Origin: Sapria himalayana
Taxonomy: Eukaryota > Streptophyta > Magnoliopsida > Malpighiales > Rafflesiaceae
Assembly (NCBI GenBank): GCA_029783825.1
Contig: JAREIK010017903.1
Span: 1-64,000 of the forward strand
DNA length: 64,000 bases
Direction of reading: 5' to 3'
Positions 52,001 through 64,000 of this stretch are shown in pieces. The number at the start of each line of letters is the position of its first letter. The first letter of the stretch is position 1. A program made the translations under genes and the position numbers. The notes beneath the pieces were generated by a model, which worked only from the letters and a program-made list of their open reading frames with translations, was not told where the DNA came from and ran no database searches.

Positions 52001-54679
52001 ATATTTATTAGAAATTAATTAATGAGTGAGACATATATAATTTAAATAAATTATTTTTTATGAAAAAAAAATAAGCTTATAAAAATAAACAAAATTTCAA
52101 AAATTTAAAATTTTATTTAGTAATATAATTTACTTTGATTTTGATTTATTTTGGGTTCTGCAAATATATTTTAATTAACATCTATCTTATTAATAATAGT
52201 TTATTAATTTATTTTTTGATCATTATAATAATATATATTAATAAATTTTTTTATATTGAATTTACAACAAATATAATTTTTAAGTTTAGTATAACTAAGT
52301 ATTATATTCATATTTTATAACTATTAAAAAATTATTATATTTTTAAAGGTTATAACATTTGAAAATCACGAAAATTCATAAAAATAAATTTTTTGTTAAT
52401 TCTTTGATTAAATAAAACCTATAAACACATAAATGTGTAAACATATAAATCAATAAAGTCATTAACCCCAAAACCACAAAAAACATAAACAATTAAATAG
52501 TTATACCCTAAATAATAAATCATAAATCTCATTTTTATTAGTATTCATTATAATTTTAAATAAACATTCTAATTATTTTTTAGTTTATTTTTATAGAAAT
52601 ATAAATTAAAAAATAAATTATTAGTGAGACAAATATAATTAAAATTTTTATTTTTCATCAAAAAATATATAGGCTTATAAATGGATACAAAAATTTAAAA
52701 ATTTAAAAATTTAAAATTAATATTTCATAAAATACTGTACTTTGATTTTGAATCATTTTAGGTTTTAAAAATATATTTTAAACAATATTTATCTTATTAA
52801 TAATTGTTTATTACTTTTATATGATCATTATCATAATATATATCAATAAAATAGTTTATATTGAATTTATATGATATATAATTATTATGATTATTATTAT
52901 TTCATATTATATTCACTTTTCAAAAAAAAGTATAAATTATTATATATTCAAAGGTTATAACATTCAAAAAAGAGAAAAAATAACAAAAATAAATTTTTTG
53001 TTATTTTATTTTTTATATAAAACCTATAAACCACTAAATGACTAAATTCTAAAATGACTAAACTCCTAAACCCCGAAGCCCATAAATACTTAAAACATTA
53101 AATTAGTATAGTCCAAATAATAAATCATAAATCTAATTTTTATTAGTATTCATTATAATTTTAAATATTCATTTTAATTATTTATCAATTTATTTTAATA
53201 GAAATATTAATTAAAAAATAAATTATTAGTGCGACATATATAGTTTAAATAATTTATTTTAATTAAAAAAATGCTTATAAAAAAAGGCAAATTTTTAAAA
53301 ATAAATAATTATTATTTAGTAATATATCTTATTTTGATTTTGAATCATTTTAGATTATACAATTATATTTTAATTCATATCATTCTTATAAATACTAGTT
53401 TATTAATTTATTTATTGATCATTATTATAATATCTATTAATAAAATTATTTATATTGAGTTTACATTATATATAATTATTAAGATTATTATAACTAAATA
53501 TTATATTCACATTTAAAAAAAATTAAAAATTAGTATATTTTCGAAGGCTATAACCTTCAAAAATTAAAAAAAATCACAAAATTAAATTTTTTGTTATTTC
53601 ATTCTTAAAATTAAAACTCTAAATCACTAAAGGTCTAAACAATTAAATCACTAAACTCCTAAACCACAAAACACCTAAATACTTAAACAATTAAACTGGT
53701 ATATCCTGAATAATAAATAATAAATCTCAATTTTATTTGTATTCATTATAATTTTTAATATTAATTTTAATTATTTATTAGTTTATTATTATAGAATTAT
53801 AAAATACAAATTAAATTATGAGTAAGAGAAATATAATTTAAATAATTTATTTTTAATAAAAAAACATATAAACTTATAAAAAAAGCAAAACATTAAAAAA
53901 AATATCAATTTAGTAATATATTTTACTTTGATTTTGAATAAATTTAGATTTAGCAAATATATTTTAAATAATATCTATCTTATTAATAATAGTTTATTAA
54001 TTTTTTTTGATTATTATTATAATATCCAGTAATGTAATTATTTATATTGAATTTAAATGACTTATAATTATTAAGATTATTATAACTTAATATTATATTT
54101 ACATTTGAAAAAATTTAAAATTTATTATATTTTCAAATGTACCTTTAAAAATGTGAAAAAATATCAAAAATAATTTTTTTTGTTATTTCAATGTTAAATA
54201 AAACCTATAAACCACTAAATACCTAAAAACATAAATCACTAAACTTCTAAACGACAAAACCTTTAAATACTTAAATCATTAAACTGGTATACATAAATAA
54301 TAATTAATAAATCTTATTTTAATTTTTATTCAGTATAATTTTAAATTTTTATTTTAATTATTTAACAGTTTATTTTTTAGAAATATTAATTACAAAATAA
54401 ATTATTAGTTAGATAGATAAATTTAAATTAAACAGGTATACCCTAAATAATAACGAATAAATATCATTTTTTCATTATAATTGTAAATATTCATTTTAAT
54501 ATTTATTTGTTTATTTTTATTTAAATATTAATTAAAAAATAAATTATGAGTTAGACAAATATAATTTATATAAATTATTTTTCATCAAAAAAATATAGAT
54601 AAACTTTTAAAAAGAAAAAAAAATTTCAAAACAAAAAAATTATTATATAGTAATATATTTTGTTTGCTTCTGATTCATT

Positions 54680-54880
54680 TTTGGGTTTGTAATGATAATT
54701 ATTGAATAAATATTAGAATGAATATCTATTAATAAAATAATATTATTATAGGTTTTGTAATGATAATCAATTTTGGTTTTGTAATTATAATTATTAAATA
54801 TCATGTTAATATCATTTTTTTGTTTTGTAATGATAATAATAATTATTATAGGTTTTATAATGATTATTATTTTATTTTTT
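54680..54880 (-). repeat. Scrambled patch with five short repeats in a monomer
   Basis: The word ggttttgtaatgataat or a close variant occurs near 54683, 54751, 54775, 54821 and 54851 at irregular 24-70-bp intervals, where a normal monomer has it once (ggttttgtaattatatttt). The patch adds about 126 bp to a 745-type monomer. It resembles template-switching or slippage repair. Confidence 0.7.
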
Positions 54881-57800
54881 GATAATTATTAGAATATCTA
54901 TTAATAAAATTATTTATATTGAATTTATATGAAATATAAATATAATGATTATTATAACTAAATATTGAATTCACTTTTGAAAAAAATTAAAAATTATTAT
55001 ATATTCAAAGGTTATAACCTTTGAAAATATCAAAAAATAATAAAAATAAATTTTTTGTTATTTTATTTTTTAAATAAAACCTATAAACCACTAAATGCAT
55101 ATACAATTAAATCAGTAAACTCCTAAACCTTGTAATACCTAAATACATTAACCATTAAACCGCTATATAATACATAAAAACTAAATATCTAATTTTTATT
55201 TCTATTTATTATAATTTTAAATATTCATTTTAATTATTTATTAGTTTATTTTTATAGAAATATTTATTACAAAATAAATTATGAGTGCGACAAATGTCAC
55301 AAATATAATTTAAATAATTAATTTTTAATCAAAAAAGATATATATGCTTATAAAAGAAGTAAAATTTAAAAATTAATTATTATTATACAGTTATATATTT
55401 TACTTTAATTTTGAATCAATTTGGCTTTTCTAAATATTTTTTAATTAATATCTATCTTTTTATTAATTGTTTATTAATTTAATTTTTGATCATTATTATA
55501 ATATCTATCAATAAAATTGTTTATATTGAATTTATATGATATATAATTATTAATATTATTATAACAAAATATTGTATTCACATATCAGAAAATCTTAAAT
55601 TTTATTATATTTTCATAGGTTATAAGCTCTGAAAATGAGAAAATATTACAATTTTTTTTGTTTTTTTATTGTTTAAATAAAACCTATAAAATATTAAATG
55701 CCTAAAAATATAAATCTCTAAACTCCTAAATGTCAAAACCATTAAACTGGTAAACATTAATAATAAATCATAAATCTCATTTTAATTTTTATTCAGTATA
55801 ATTTTAAATTTTTATTTTAATATTTTATCAGTTTATTTTTATAGAAATATTAATTACAAAATAAATTATTAGTGAGACAGATCTAATTTAAATTAAACCG
55901 GTATACCCTAAATAATAAATAATAAATCTCATTTTTTTAATTATAATTTTAAAAAGTCATTTTAATTATTTATTTGTTTATTTTTATATAAATATTAATA
56001 ACAAAATAAATTAAGAGTTACACAAATATAATTTATATAAATTATTTTTCATCAAAAAAATATAGATAAACTTTTTAAAAGAAAAAAAAATTTCAAAACA
56101 AAAAATTATTATATAGTAATATATTTTGCTTTGCTTCTGAATTATTTTAGGTTTTTTAATTATATTTTAATTGATATCTATTTTATTAATTATAGATTAT
56201 TAATTTATTTTTTGATCATTATTAGAATATCTATCAATAAAAATGTTTATATTGAATTTATATGATATATAAATATAAATATTATTATAACTAAATATAG
56301 TATTCACTTTTGAAAAAAAATTTAAAATTTTTAAATTTTCAGTGATTATAACATTTCAAAATGCCAAAAAATAAAAAAAAATAATTTTTTTTTGTTATTT
56401 CATTGTTTAAATAAAACCTATACACCACTAAATATCTAAGTACTTAAATCACTAAACTACAAAATCCCAATACCCCTATTTAGATAATCATTTAAACTAG
56501 TATACCCTAAATAATAATTAATAAATCACATTTTTATTTGTTTTCTTTATAATTTTAAAAATTAATTTTTATTGTTTAGTTTTTTATTTATATATATATA
56601 TATATTAATTATAAAATAAATTATAAGTTAAAAATATAATTTATTAAAAATATTCTTCATCAAAAAATAGATAAGCTTATAAAAATCATAAAAATTTAAA
56701 AACAAATAATTATTATTTAGTGATATATTTTCATTTGCTTTTGAATCATTTTATGTTTTTATATTATATTTTAAGAAATATCAATCTCATTCATAATTGA
56801 TTTTTAATTTATTTTTTGATAATTTTTAGAATATCTATCAATAAAATTATATATATTGAATTTATATGATATAATTTTTATGATTATTATAAATATATAT
56901 TGTATTCACTTTTGAAAAGAAATTTTAAAATTATTATATTTTCAAAGGGTATAACCTAAAAAAATGAGAAAAAATAATAAAAATAATTTTTTTGTTATTT
57001 TATTTTTAAAATAAAACCTATAGATCATTAAATGCTTACTTAAATCAGTAAGCTCATATACCTCGAACCCCTAAATACATAATCCTTTTAAAAGTTATAT
57101 ACTATTTAATAAATAATAAATCTCATTTTTATTTCTATTTATTATAATTTTAAATATTCATTTTAATTATTTAAGTTTAATTATTTAGAAAAATTAATTA
57201 CAAAAAAATTTTGAGTGAGACAGATATTATATAAATAATTTATTTTAATCAATAAAAAATATAAGCTTATAAAAAGAAGGAAATATTTGAAAATTAAATA
57301 TTATTATTAGTAATATATTTTGATTTGATTTTGAATCATTTTGTGTTATGTAAATATATTTTAATTAATATTTATATTATTAATAATAGTTTATTAATTT
57401 ACTTTTTGATCATTATTATACTATCTATCATTAAAATTATTTATATTTAATTTATATGAAATATAATTTGTAAGCTTAATATATTTATACATTTTATTCA
57501 CATTTCAAAAAATTTAAAAAATTATTTTATTTTTAAAGGTAACATTTGAAAATCAGAAAAAATAAAGAAAAAATTATTTTTATTATATAAATAAAAACTA
57601 TAAACCACTAAATGCTTAAAAACATAAATTGCTAAACTATTAAACGACAAAACCCCTAAATTAACAATCCATTAAATCGGTATACCATATATAATAAATC
57701 ATAAATCTCATTTTAATTGGTATTCATTATAATTTTAAATATTCATTTTAATTATTTATTAGTTTATTTTTTATAAAAATATTAATTGCAAAATAAATAA

Positions 57801-58879
57801 AGAGCGAGACAAATATAATTTTAATAATTTATTTTTAATCAAAAAATAAACATAAGCTTATAAAAAGAAGTAAATATTTAAAAATAAAAAATTATCATTT
57901 AGCAATATATTTTACTTTGATTTTGAATCATTATAGGTTTTGCATTTATATTTTAATTGCTATCAATCTTATTAATAATAGTTTATTAATTTTTTTTTTG
58001 ATCATTATTATATTATATATAAATAAAATTACTTATATTGAATTTAAATGTCTTATAATTTTTAGGATTATTATAAATAAATATTATATTTACATTTTAA
58101 AAAAAATTTAAAATTATTATATTTTCAAAGGTTATAAACCTTCAAAAATGATAAAAAATCCCAAAAATAATATTTTTATTATTTTATTATTTAAATAAAA
58201 CTTATAAACCACTAAATGCCTAATCATTTAAATATCTAGACTCCTTAACCCCAAAACCTGCTAAATACTTAAACCATTAAACCTATATAACCTAAATAAT
58301 AAAATAAAATTTCATATTTATTTGTATTCATTATAATTTTAAATATTCATTTTAATTATTTTTTAGTTTATTTTTAAAAAAATATTAATTACAAAATAAA
58401 TAATGAGTGAGACATATAATATAATTTATAATTATTTTTTATGAAAAAAAAAATAAGCTTTTAAAAATAAAAAAAATTTTAAAAATATAAAATTTTATTT
58501 AGATATATAATTTACTTTGATTTTGAATTATTTCGGGTTTTACAAATATATTTTAATTAATATCTATCTTATTAATAATAGTTTTTTAATTTAATTTTAG
58601 ATCATCATAATAATATATATTAATAAAATTTTTTATATTGAATTTACATCAAATATAATTATTAAGATTATTATAAATAAGTATTGTATTCATATTTTAT
58701 AACTATTAAAAAATTATTATATTTTCAAAGGTTATAACCTTTGAAAATCACTAAAATTAATAAAAATAACTTTTTTGTTATTTCATTGATTAAATAAAAC
58801 ATATAAACACCTAAATGTGCAAACATATAAATCAATAAACTCTTTAATCCCAAAACAACAAAAAACATAAACCATTAAT

Positions 58880-59060
58880 TTATTATGTATACCCTATATA
58901 ATAAATCATATATCACTTTTTTATTACTATTCATTATAATTTTAAATATTCATTTTAATTATTTATCAATTTATTTTTATAGAAATATTAATTACAAAAT
59001 AAATTATTAGTGAGATGGATATAATTTAAATAATTTATTTTTCATCAAAAAAAATATATG
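58880..59060 (-). repeat. Monomer-type switch in block E
   Basis: After the aatgtgcaaacatataaatc box (about 58815) the next text is agtgagatggatataattt and a box of the aggtctaaacac type. The monomer that follows at 53000 and 24150 (tgactaaattctaaaatgac) is skipped. This is a one-monomer deletion compared with the other two copies of this series. Confidence 0.55.
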
Positions 59061-61631
59061 CTTATAAAATGAGGCAAAATCTTTAAAAATAATTATTATT
59101 TAGTAATATATCTTATTTTGATTTTGAATCATTTTAGATTCTATAATTATATATTAATTTATATCATTTTTAGTAATACTAGTTTATTAATTTATTTATT
59201 GATCATTATTATAATATCTATTAATAAAATTATTTATATTTAGTTTACATTATATATAATTATTAAGATTATTATTACTAAATATTTTATTCACATTTAA
59301 AAAAGTTAAAAATTATTTTATTTTCAAAGGTTACAACCTTCAAAATTTAAAAAATTCAAAAAATTAAATTTTTTGTTTTTTAATTCTTTATATAATAACT
59401 ATATATCAGTAAAGGTCTAAACACTTAAATCAGTAAACTTCTAAACCCAAAAACACCTAAATACTTAAACCATTAAGCCGGTATATCCTGAATAATAAAT
59501 AATAAATCTTAATTTTATTTGTATTCATTATAATTTTAAATAATTATTTTATTTTTTTATTAGTTTATTATTATAGAATTATAAATTACAAAATAAATTA
59601 TGAGTAAGACAAATTAATTTAAATAATTTATTTATAATAACAAAAATATAAAGTTATAAAAAAAAGCAAAACATTAAAAAAATTATTATTAAGTAATATA
59701 TTTTACTTTGATTTTGAATAAATTTAGATTTTGCAAATATATTTTATATAATATCTATCTTATTAATAATAGTTTATTAATTTTTTTTGATCATTATTAT
59801 AATATCTAGCAATTTAATTATTTATATTGAATTTAAATGACTTATAATTATTAAGATTATTATAACTAAATATTATATTTACATTTGAAAAAAATTTAAA
59901 AATTATTATATTTTCAAAGGTTATAACCTTCAAAAATTAAAAAAAAAATAAAAATAAATTTTATGTTATATCATTGTTTAAATAAAACATATAAACCACA
60001 AAATGCCTAAACACATCAACCTCTAAACTCCTAAACACAAAAGACCCTAAATACTTAAACATTTAAACTTGTAAACCTTAAATATAATTTAAATAATTTA
60101 TTAAAATATTAATTACAAAATAAATTATGAGTGATACATATATAATTTAAATAATTTATTTTACATCAAAAAAATATATAAGCTAATAAAAAGAAGCAAA
60201 AACTAAAAAAACGTATTATTTAGTAATAAATTTTACTTGATTTTTGAATATTTTTAGGTTTTGCAATTATATTTTAATTTATAGCTATCATATTAATAAT
60301 AGCATATTAATTTATTTTTTGATAATTGATATCATATCTATCACTAAAATTGTTTATATTTAGTTTATATTATATATATTTATAATGATTATTATTACTA
60401 AATATTGTATTCACATTTTTAAAAAATTTTAAAATTACTATATTTTAAAAGGTTATAACCTTTGAAAATGTGAAAAATATCTAATATAATTTTTCTGTTA
60501 TTTATTGCTTAAATAAAACCTATAAACTACTAAATGCCTAAAAACATAAATCACTAAAGTGTTAAACGAAAAAACCTCTCAATACTTAAAATATTAAACT
60601 GGTAAACATTAATAATAATTCATAAATCTCACTTTAATTTTTATTCAGTATAATTTTAAATTTTTATTTTATTTATTTATCAGTTTATCTTTATAGAAAT
60701 ATTAATTACAAAATAAATTATTAGTGAGACAGATCTAATTTAAATTAGACTGGTATCCCAAAATAATAAAGAATAAATCTCAATATTACATTTTCATTTT
60801 AATTTTAAATATTCATTTTAATTATTTATTTGTTTATTTTTCTATAAATATTAATTAAAAATAAAATATGAGTTAGACAAATATAATTTATATAAATTAA
60901 TTTTCATCAAAAAAATATGGATTAACTTTTTAAAAGAAATAAAAATTTCAAAACAAAAAATTATTATATAGTAATATATTTTGATTGCTTCTGAATCATT
61001 TTAGGTTTTTTTTATTATATTTTAATTGATATCTATCTTATTAATAATAAATAATTAATTTATTTTTTGATCATTTTTAGAATATCTATCAATAATATTG
61101 TTTATATTGAATTTATATGATATATAAATATAATGATTATTATAACTAAATATTGAATTCACATTTGAAAAAAATTTAAAAATTATTAAATTTTGAAATG
61201 TTATAACCTTTGAAAATATCAAAAAATAATAAAAATAAATATTTTGTTATTTTAATTTTTAAATAAAACCTATAAACCACTAAATCCATACATAATTAAA
61301 TCAGTTAATTCCTAAGGCCCGTAATGCCTAAATACATAAACCATTAAACTGCTATATACTACTTAATAATTAAGAAATCTAATTTTTATTTCAATTTATT
61401 ATTAATATAAATATTCATTTTAATTATTTATAAGTTATTTTATAGAAATATTTATTACAAAATAAATTATGAGTGCTACAAATATGATTTAAATAATTTA
61501 TTTTTAATCAAAAAAAAAATATACGCTTATAAAAGAAGTAAAATTTTAAAAATTAAAAATTATTATTCAGTAATATATTTTACTTTAATTTTGAATCAAT
61601 TTGGGTTTTGTAAATATTGTTTAATTAATAT

Positions 61632-61650
61632 CAATGTTTAATTAATTTTT
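61632..61650. other. Array inversion junction without spacer
   Basis: The - oriented monomer (ttttgtaaatattgtttaat then taatatcaatg) runs straight into + oriented text (tttaattaatttttgaattt then aatttttgaaggttgtc). No foreign sequence or palindrome is present at the join; only a few A/T bases (ttaattaat) could be shared by both sides. Confidence 0.8.
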
Positions 61651-64000
61651 GAATTTTTTTAATTTTTGAAGGTTGTCACCATTGAAAATATAATAATTTT
61701 TAAATTTTTTTTTAAATGTGAATATAATATTTAGTTATAATAATCTTAATAATTATATATAATGTAAACTCAATATAAATAATTTTATTGATAGATATTA
61801 TAATTATGATCAATAAATAAATTAATAAACTTGTATTTATAAGAATGGTATAAATTAAAATATAATTGTAAAATCTAAAATGATTCAAAATCAAAAAAAT
61901 ATATATTATTAAATAATAATTTTTTATTTTTAAAATTGTGCCTCTTTTTATGAGCATTTTTTTGATGAAAAATAAATTATTTAAATTATATATGTCACAC
62001 TAATAATTTATTTTGTAATTAATATTTCTATAAAAATAAATTGATAAATAATTAAAATGAATATTTAAAATTATAATAAATACTAATAAAACTGAGATTT
62101 ATGATTTATTATTTAGACTATACTAATTTAATGTTTTTAAGTTTTTATGGGCTTCGGGGTTTAGGAGTTTAGTAATTTTAGTATTTAGTCATTTAGTATT
62201 TTATAGGTTTTATATAAAAAATAAAATAACAAAAAATTTATTTTTGTTATTTTTTGTCATTTTTAAAGGTTATAACCTTTGAAAATATAATAATTTTTAA
62301 ATTTTTTTTTGAAAAGTGAATAAAATATAAAGTTATAATAATCATAATAATTATATATAATATAAATTCAATATAATCTATTTTATTGATATTTATTATA
62401 ATAATGATCATAAAAAAGTAATAACCAATTATTAATAAAATAAATATTGTTTAAAATATATTTGCAAAACCTAAAATGACTCAAAATCAAAGTGAAATAT
62501 TTTAGTAAATATTAATTTTAAATTTTTAAATTTTTGTATCCATTTATAAACATATATATTTTTTGATGAAAAATATATTATTTAAATTATATTTGTCTCA
62601 CTAATAATTTATTTTTTAATTTATATTTCTATAAAATTAAACAAATAAATAATTAAAATGTAAATTTAAAATTATAATTAATACTAATAAAAATGAGATT
62701 TATTATTTATTATTTAGGGTATAACTATTTAATTGTTTATGTTTTTTGTAGTTTTGGGGTTAAGGAGTTTATTGATTTATATGTTTACACATTTTCGTGT
62801 TTATAGGTTTTATTTAATCAATGAAATAACAAAAAAATTATTTTTATGAATTTTTGTGATTTTCAAAGGTTATGACCTTTAAAAATATAATAATTTTTTA
62901 ATAATTCTAAAATATGAATGCAATACTTAGTTATATTAATCTTAATAATTATATTTGTTGTAAATTCAATATAAAAAAATTATTAATATATATTATTATA
63001 ATGATCAAAAAATAAAATAATAAACTATTATTAATAAGATAGATATTAATTAAAATATATTTGCAGAAAACAAAATAATTCAAAATCAAAGTAAATTATA
63101 TTACTAAATAAAATTTTAAATTTTTGAAATTTTGTTTATTTTTATAAGCTTATTTTTTTTCATAAAAAATAATTTATTATAATTATATATGTCTCACTTA
63201 TTATTTAATTTGTAATTAATATTTCTATAAAAATAAACTAAAAAATAATTAAAATGAATATTTAAAATTATAATGAATACAAATAAAAATGAGATTTATT
63301 AGTTATTATTTAGGTTTTATAGGTTTAATGGTTTAAGTATTTAGGGGGTTTTGGGGTTTAGGAATCTAGAGATTTAAATGTTTAGGCATTTAGTGGTTTA
63401 TAAGTGTTATTTAAATACTAAAATAATAAAAAAATTATTTTTGTGATTTTTTATCATTTTTGAAGATTATAACCTTTGAAAATATAATAATTTTTAAATT
63501 TTTTTCAAAAGTAAATATAATATTTAATTATAATAATCTTAATAATTATAAGACATTTAAATTCAATATAAGAAATTTTATTGTTAGATATTATAAAATT
63601 GAACAAATAATAAATTAATAAACTATTCTTAATAAGATTGATAGCAATTAAAATATAATTGCAAAACTTATATATAATGATGAAAAATCAAAGAAAAATA
63701 TATTACTAAATAATAATTTTTTGCTTTTAAATTTTTACTTCTTTATATAAGCTTATTTTTTTTTGATTAAAAATAAATTATCAAAGTTATATTTGTCTCA
63801 CTCATTATTTATTTTGTGATTGATATTTCCATAAAAAATAAACTAATAAATAATTTAAATGAATATTTAAAATTATAATGAATACAAATTAAAATGAGAT
63901 TTATGATTTATTATATATGGAATACCAGTTTAATGGTTTGATTATTTAGGTGTTTTTTGTTTAGGAGTTTAGCAATTTATGTTTTTAAGCATTTAGTAGT
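61636..64000 (+). repeat. AT-rich satellite array, block F (+ orientation)
   Basis: Four monomers, with palindrome sites near 61671, 62266, 62864 and 63463. They match 8100-10430 in the same order, for example the box with gtttacacattttcgtgttta at about 62780, which recurs near 9210. The window ends inside the next telomere-like box. The open frame on the - strand at 61712-61957 is a monomer translation. Confidence 0.92.
63321..63407 (+). repeat. Telomere-like box of the satellite monomer (representative)
   Basis: A stretch of TTTAGGG-like words: ggtttaatggtttaagtatt, then TTAGGGGGTTTTGGGGTTTAG, gaatctagagatttaaatg, and TTTAGGCATTTAGTGGTTTA. An equivalent box precedes the palindrome by roughly 60-70 bp in nearly every full monomer, for example 118-195, 7977-8048, 9750-9835, 12760-12830 and 15690-15775, and as the complement (CCTAAA/ACCCC words) throughout the - oriented blocks. 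It is the only part of the monomer with notable G content on one strand. Confidence 0.8.

Larger units (their letters stand above)
45988..61635 (-). repeat. AT-rich satellite array, block E (- orientation)
   Basis: About 26 monomers. Palindrome sites are near 46503, 47246, 47836, 48431, 49197, 49940, 50546, 51143, 51749, 52347, 52951, 53544, 54137, 55008, 55616, 56340, 56945, 57537, 58128, 58727, 59328, 59925, 60450 and 61199. The first roughly 500 bp match the flank of hAT copy 2. Long-spaced types are common (46503, 48431, 49197, 55616, 60450). The spacing of 871 bp from 54137 includes a scrambled patch; 766 bp from 48431 includes a 22-bp duplication (49001-49039). Monomer types at 51143-54137 recur in the same order at 22308-25280. 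No gene is visible; open frames such as 53271-53516 are monomer translations. Confidence 0.92.

Noticed and set aside
61712..61957. Similar small open frames (60-81 codons) at 24478-24660, 25603-25791, 41411-41638, 52135-52320, 53271-53516, 57917-58111 and 61712-61957, all of the form ILNHFRF...INKI.YIEF.
   Set aside because: They are parallel translations of the same satellite segment. They consist almost wholly of I, N, Y, K, L and F from AT-rich codons, lack conserved starts or ends, and are broken in most monomers. Their similarity reflects the repeat, not a protein family.
1..64000. CRISPR-like or phage-like repeat organisation.
   Set aside because: Repeats are about 600 bp, diverged and contiguous; there are no short identical repeats with unique spacers and no cas-like genes. 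The transposase and telomere words indicate a plant nucleus.
1..64000. Organelle or AT-rich parasite genome as the source.
   Set aside because: No organelle genes, rRNA or tRNA in 64 kb; hAT elements with a RICESLEEPER-like transposase and TTTAGGG-like words fit plant nuclear heterochromatin better.
1..64000. Calling the array a functional centromere.
   Set aside because: Tandem satellite and higher-order structure are compatible with a centromere, but also with pericentromeric, subtelomeric or knob DNA. Sequence alone does not show CENH3 occupancy.

Overview
The window looks like heterochromatic nuclear DNA of a plant. Three things point that way: about 60 extremely AT-rich copies per arm of a diverged tandem satellite, degenerate plant-type telomere motifs (TTTAGGG) inside and beside it, and three decayed hAT transposons with a RICESLEEPER-like transposase. 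I cannot name the species. I see no intact protein-coding gene, no rRNA or tRNA gene and no CRISPR array.

Layout. 1-1372: satellite, + orientation. 1373-4799: hAT copy 1 (transposase on +). 4800-18025: satellite, + orientation, with a higher-order unit of about 3.5 kb clear from 11.77 kb onward. 18026-20490: an island of ordinary base composition with a degenerate 51-52 bp minisatellite, a short telomere-like tract and unclassified DNA. 20491-20548: a short + stub of satellite, then the array flips. 20549-32708: satellite, - orientation. 32709-36397: hAT copy 2 (transposase on -). 36398-42287: satellite, -. 42288-45987: hAT copy 3 (transposase on -). 45988-61635: satellite, -. At about 61.64 kb the array flips again without a spacer, and 61636-64000 is satellite in + orientation.

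The satellite monomer is about 600 bp. Recurrent variants are about 530-540 bp and 745 bp, and some copies are fused or truncated. Each full monomer carries two landmarks. One is a palindrome with core AAAGGTTATAACCTTT, up to 32 bp long when perfect. The other, about 100 bp before it, is a box of roughly 90 bp made of degenerate telomere-like words (TTTAGG, GGTTTA, GGGTTTAGGAG). I located about 80 palindrome sites by eye, and their spacing defines the monomers.

The most interesting result is that all three hAT copies sit at the same base of the monomer, in the same relative orientation, with the same 8-bp target duplication (GCATTTAG/CTAAATGC). They share private variants in the flanking satellite, and the transposase reading frames share in-frame stops. 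This fits one insertion of a transposon into a satellite monomer, later multiplied with the satellite by array amplification, inversion and exchange, rather than three transpositions. At least one edge of the copy-3 block falls at the centre of the satellite palindrome, which makes the palindrome a candidate exchange point. No working gene system is evident; the biology here is satellite evolution and carriage of a dead transposon.
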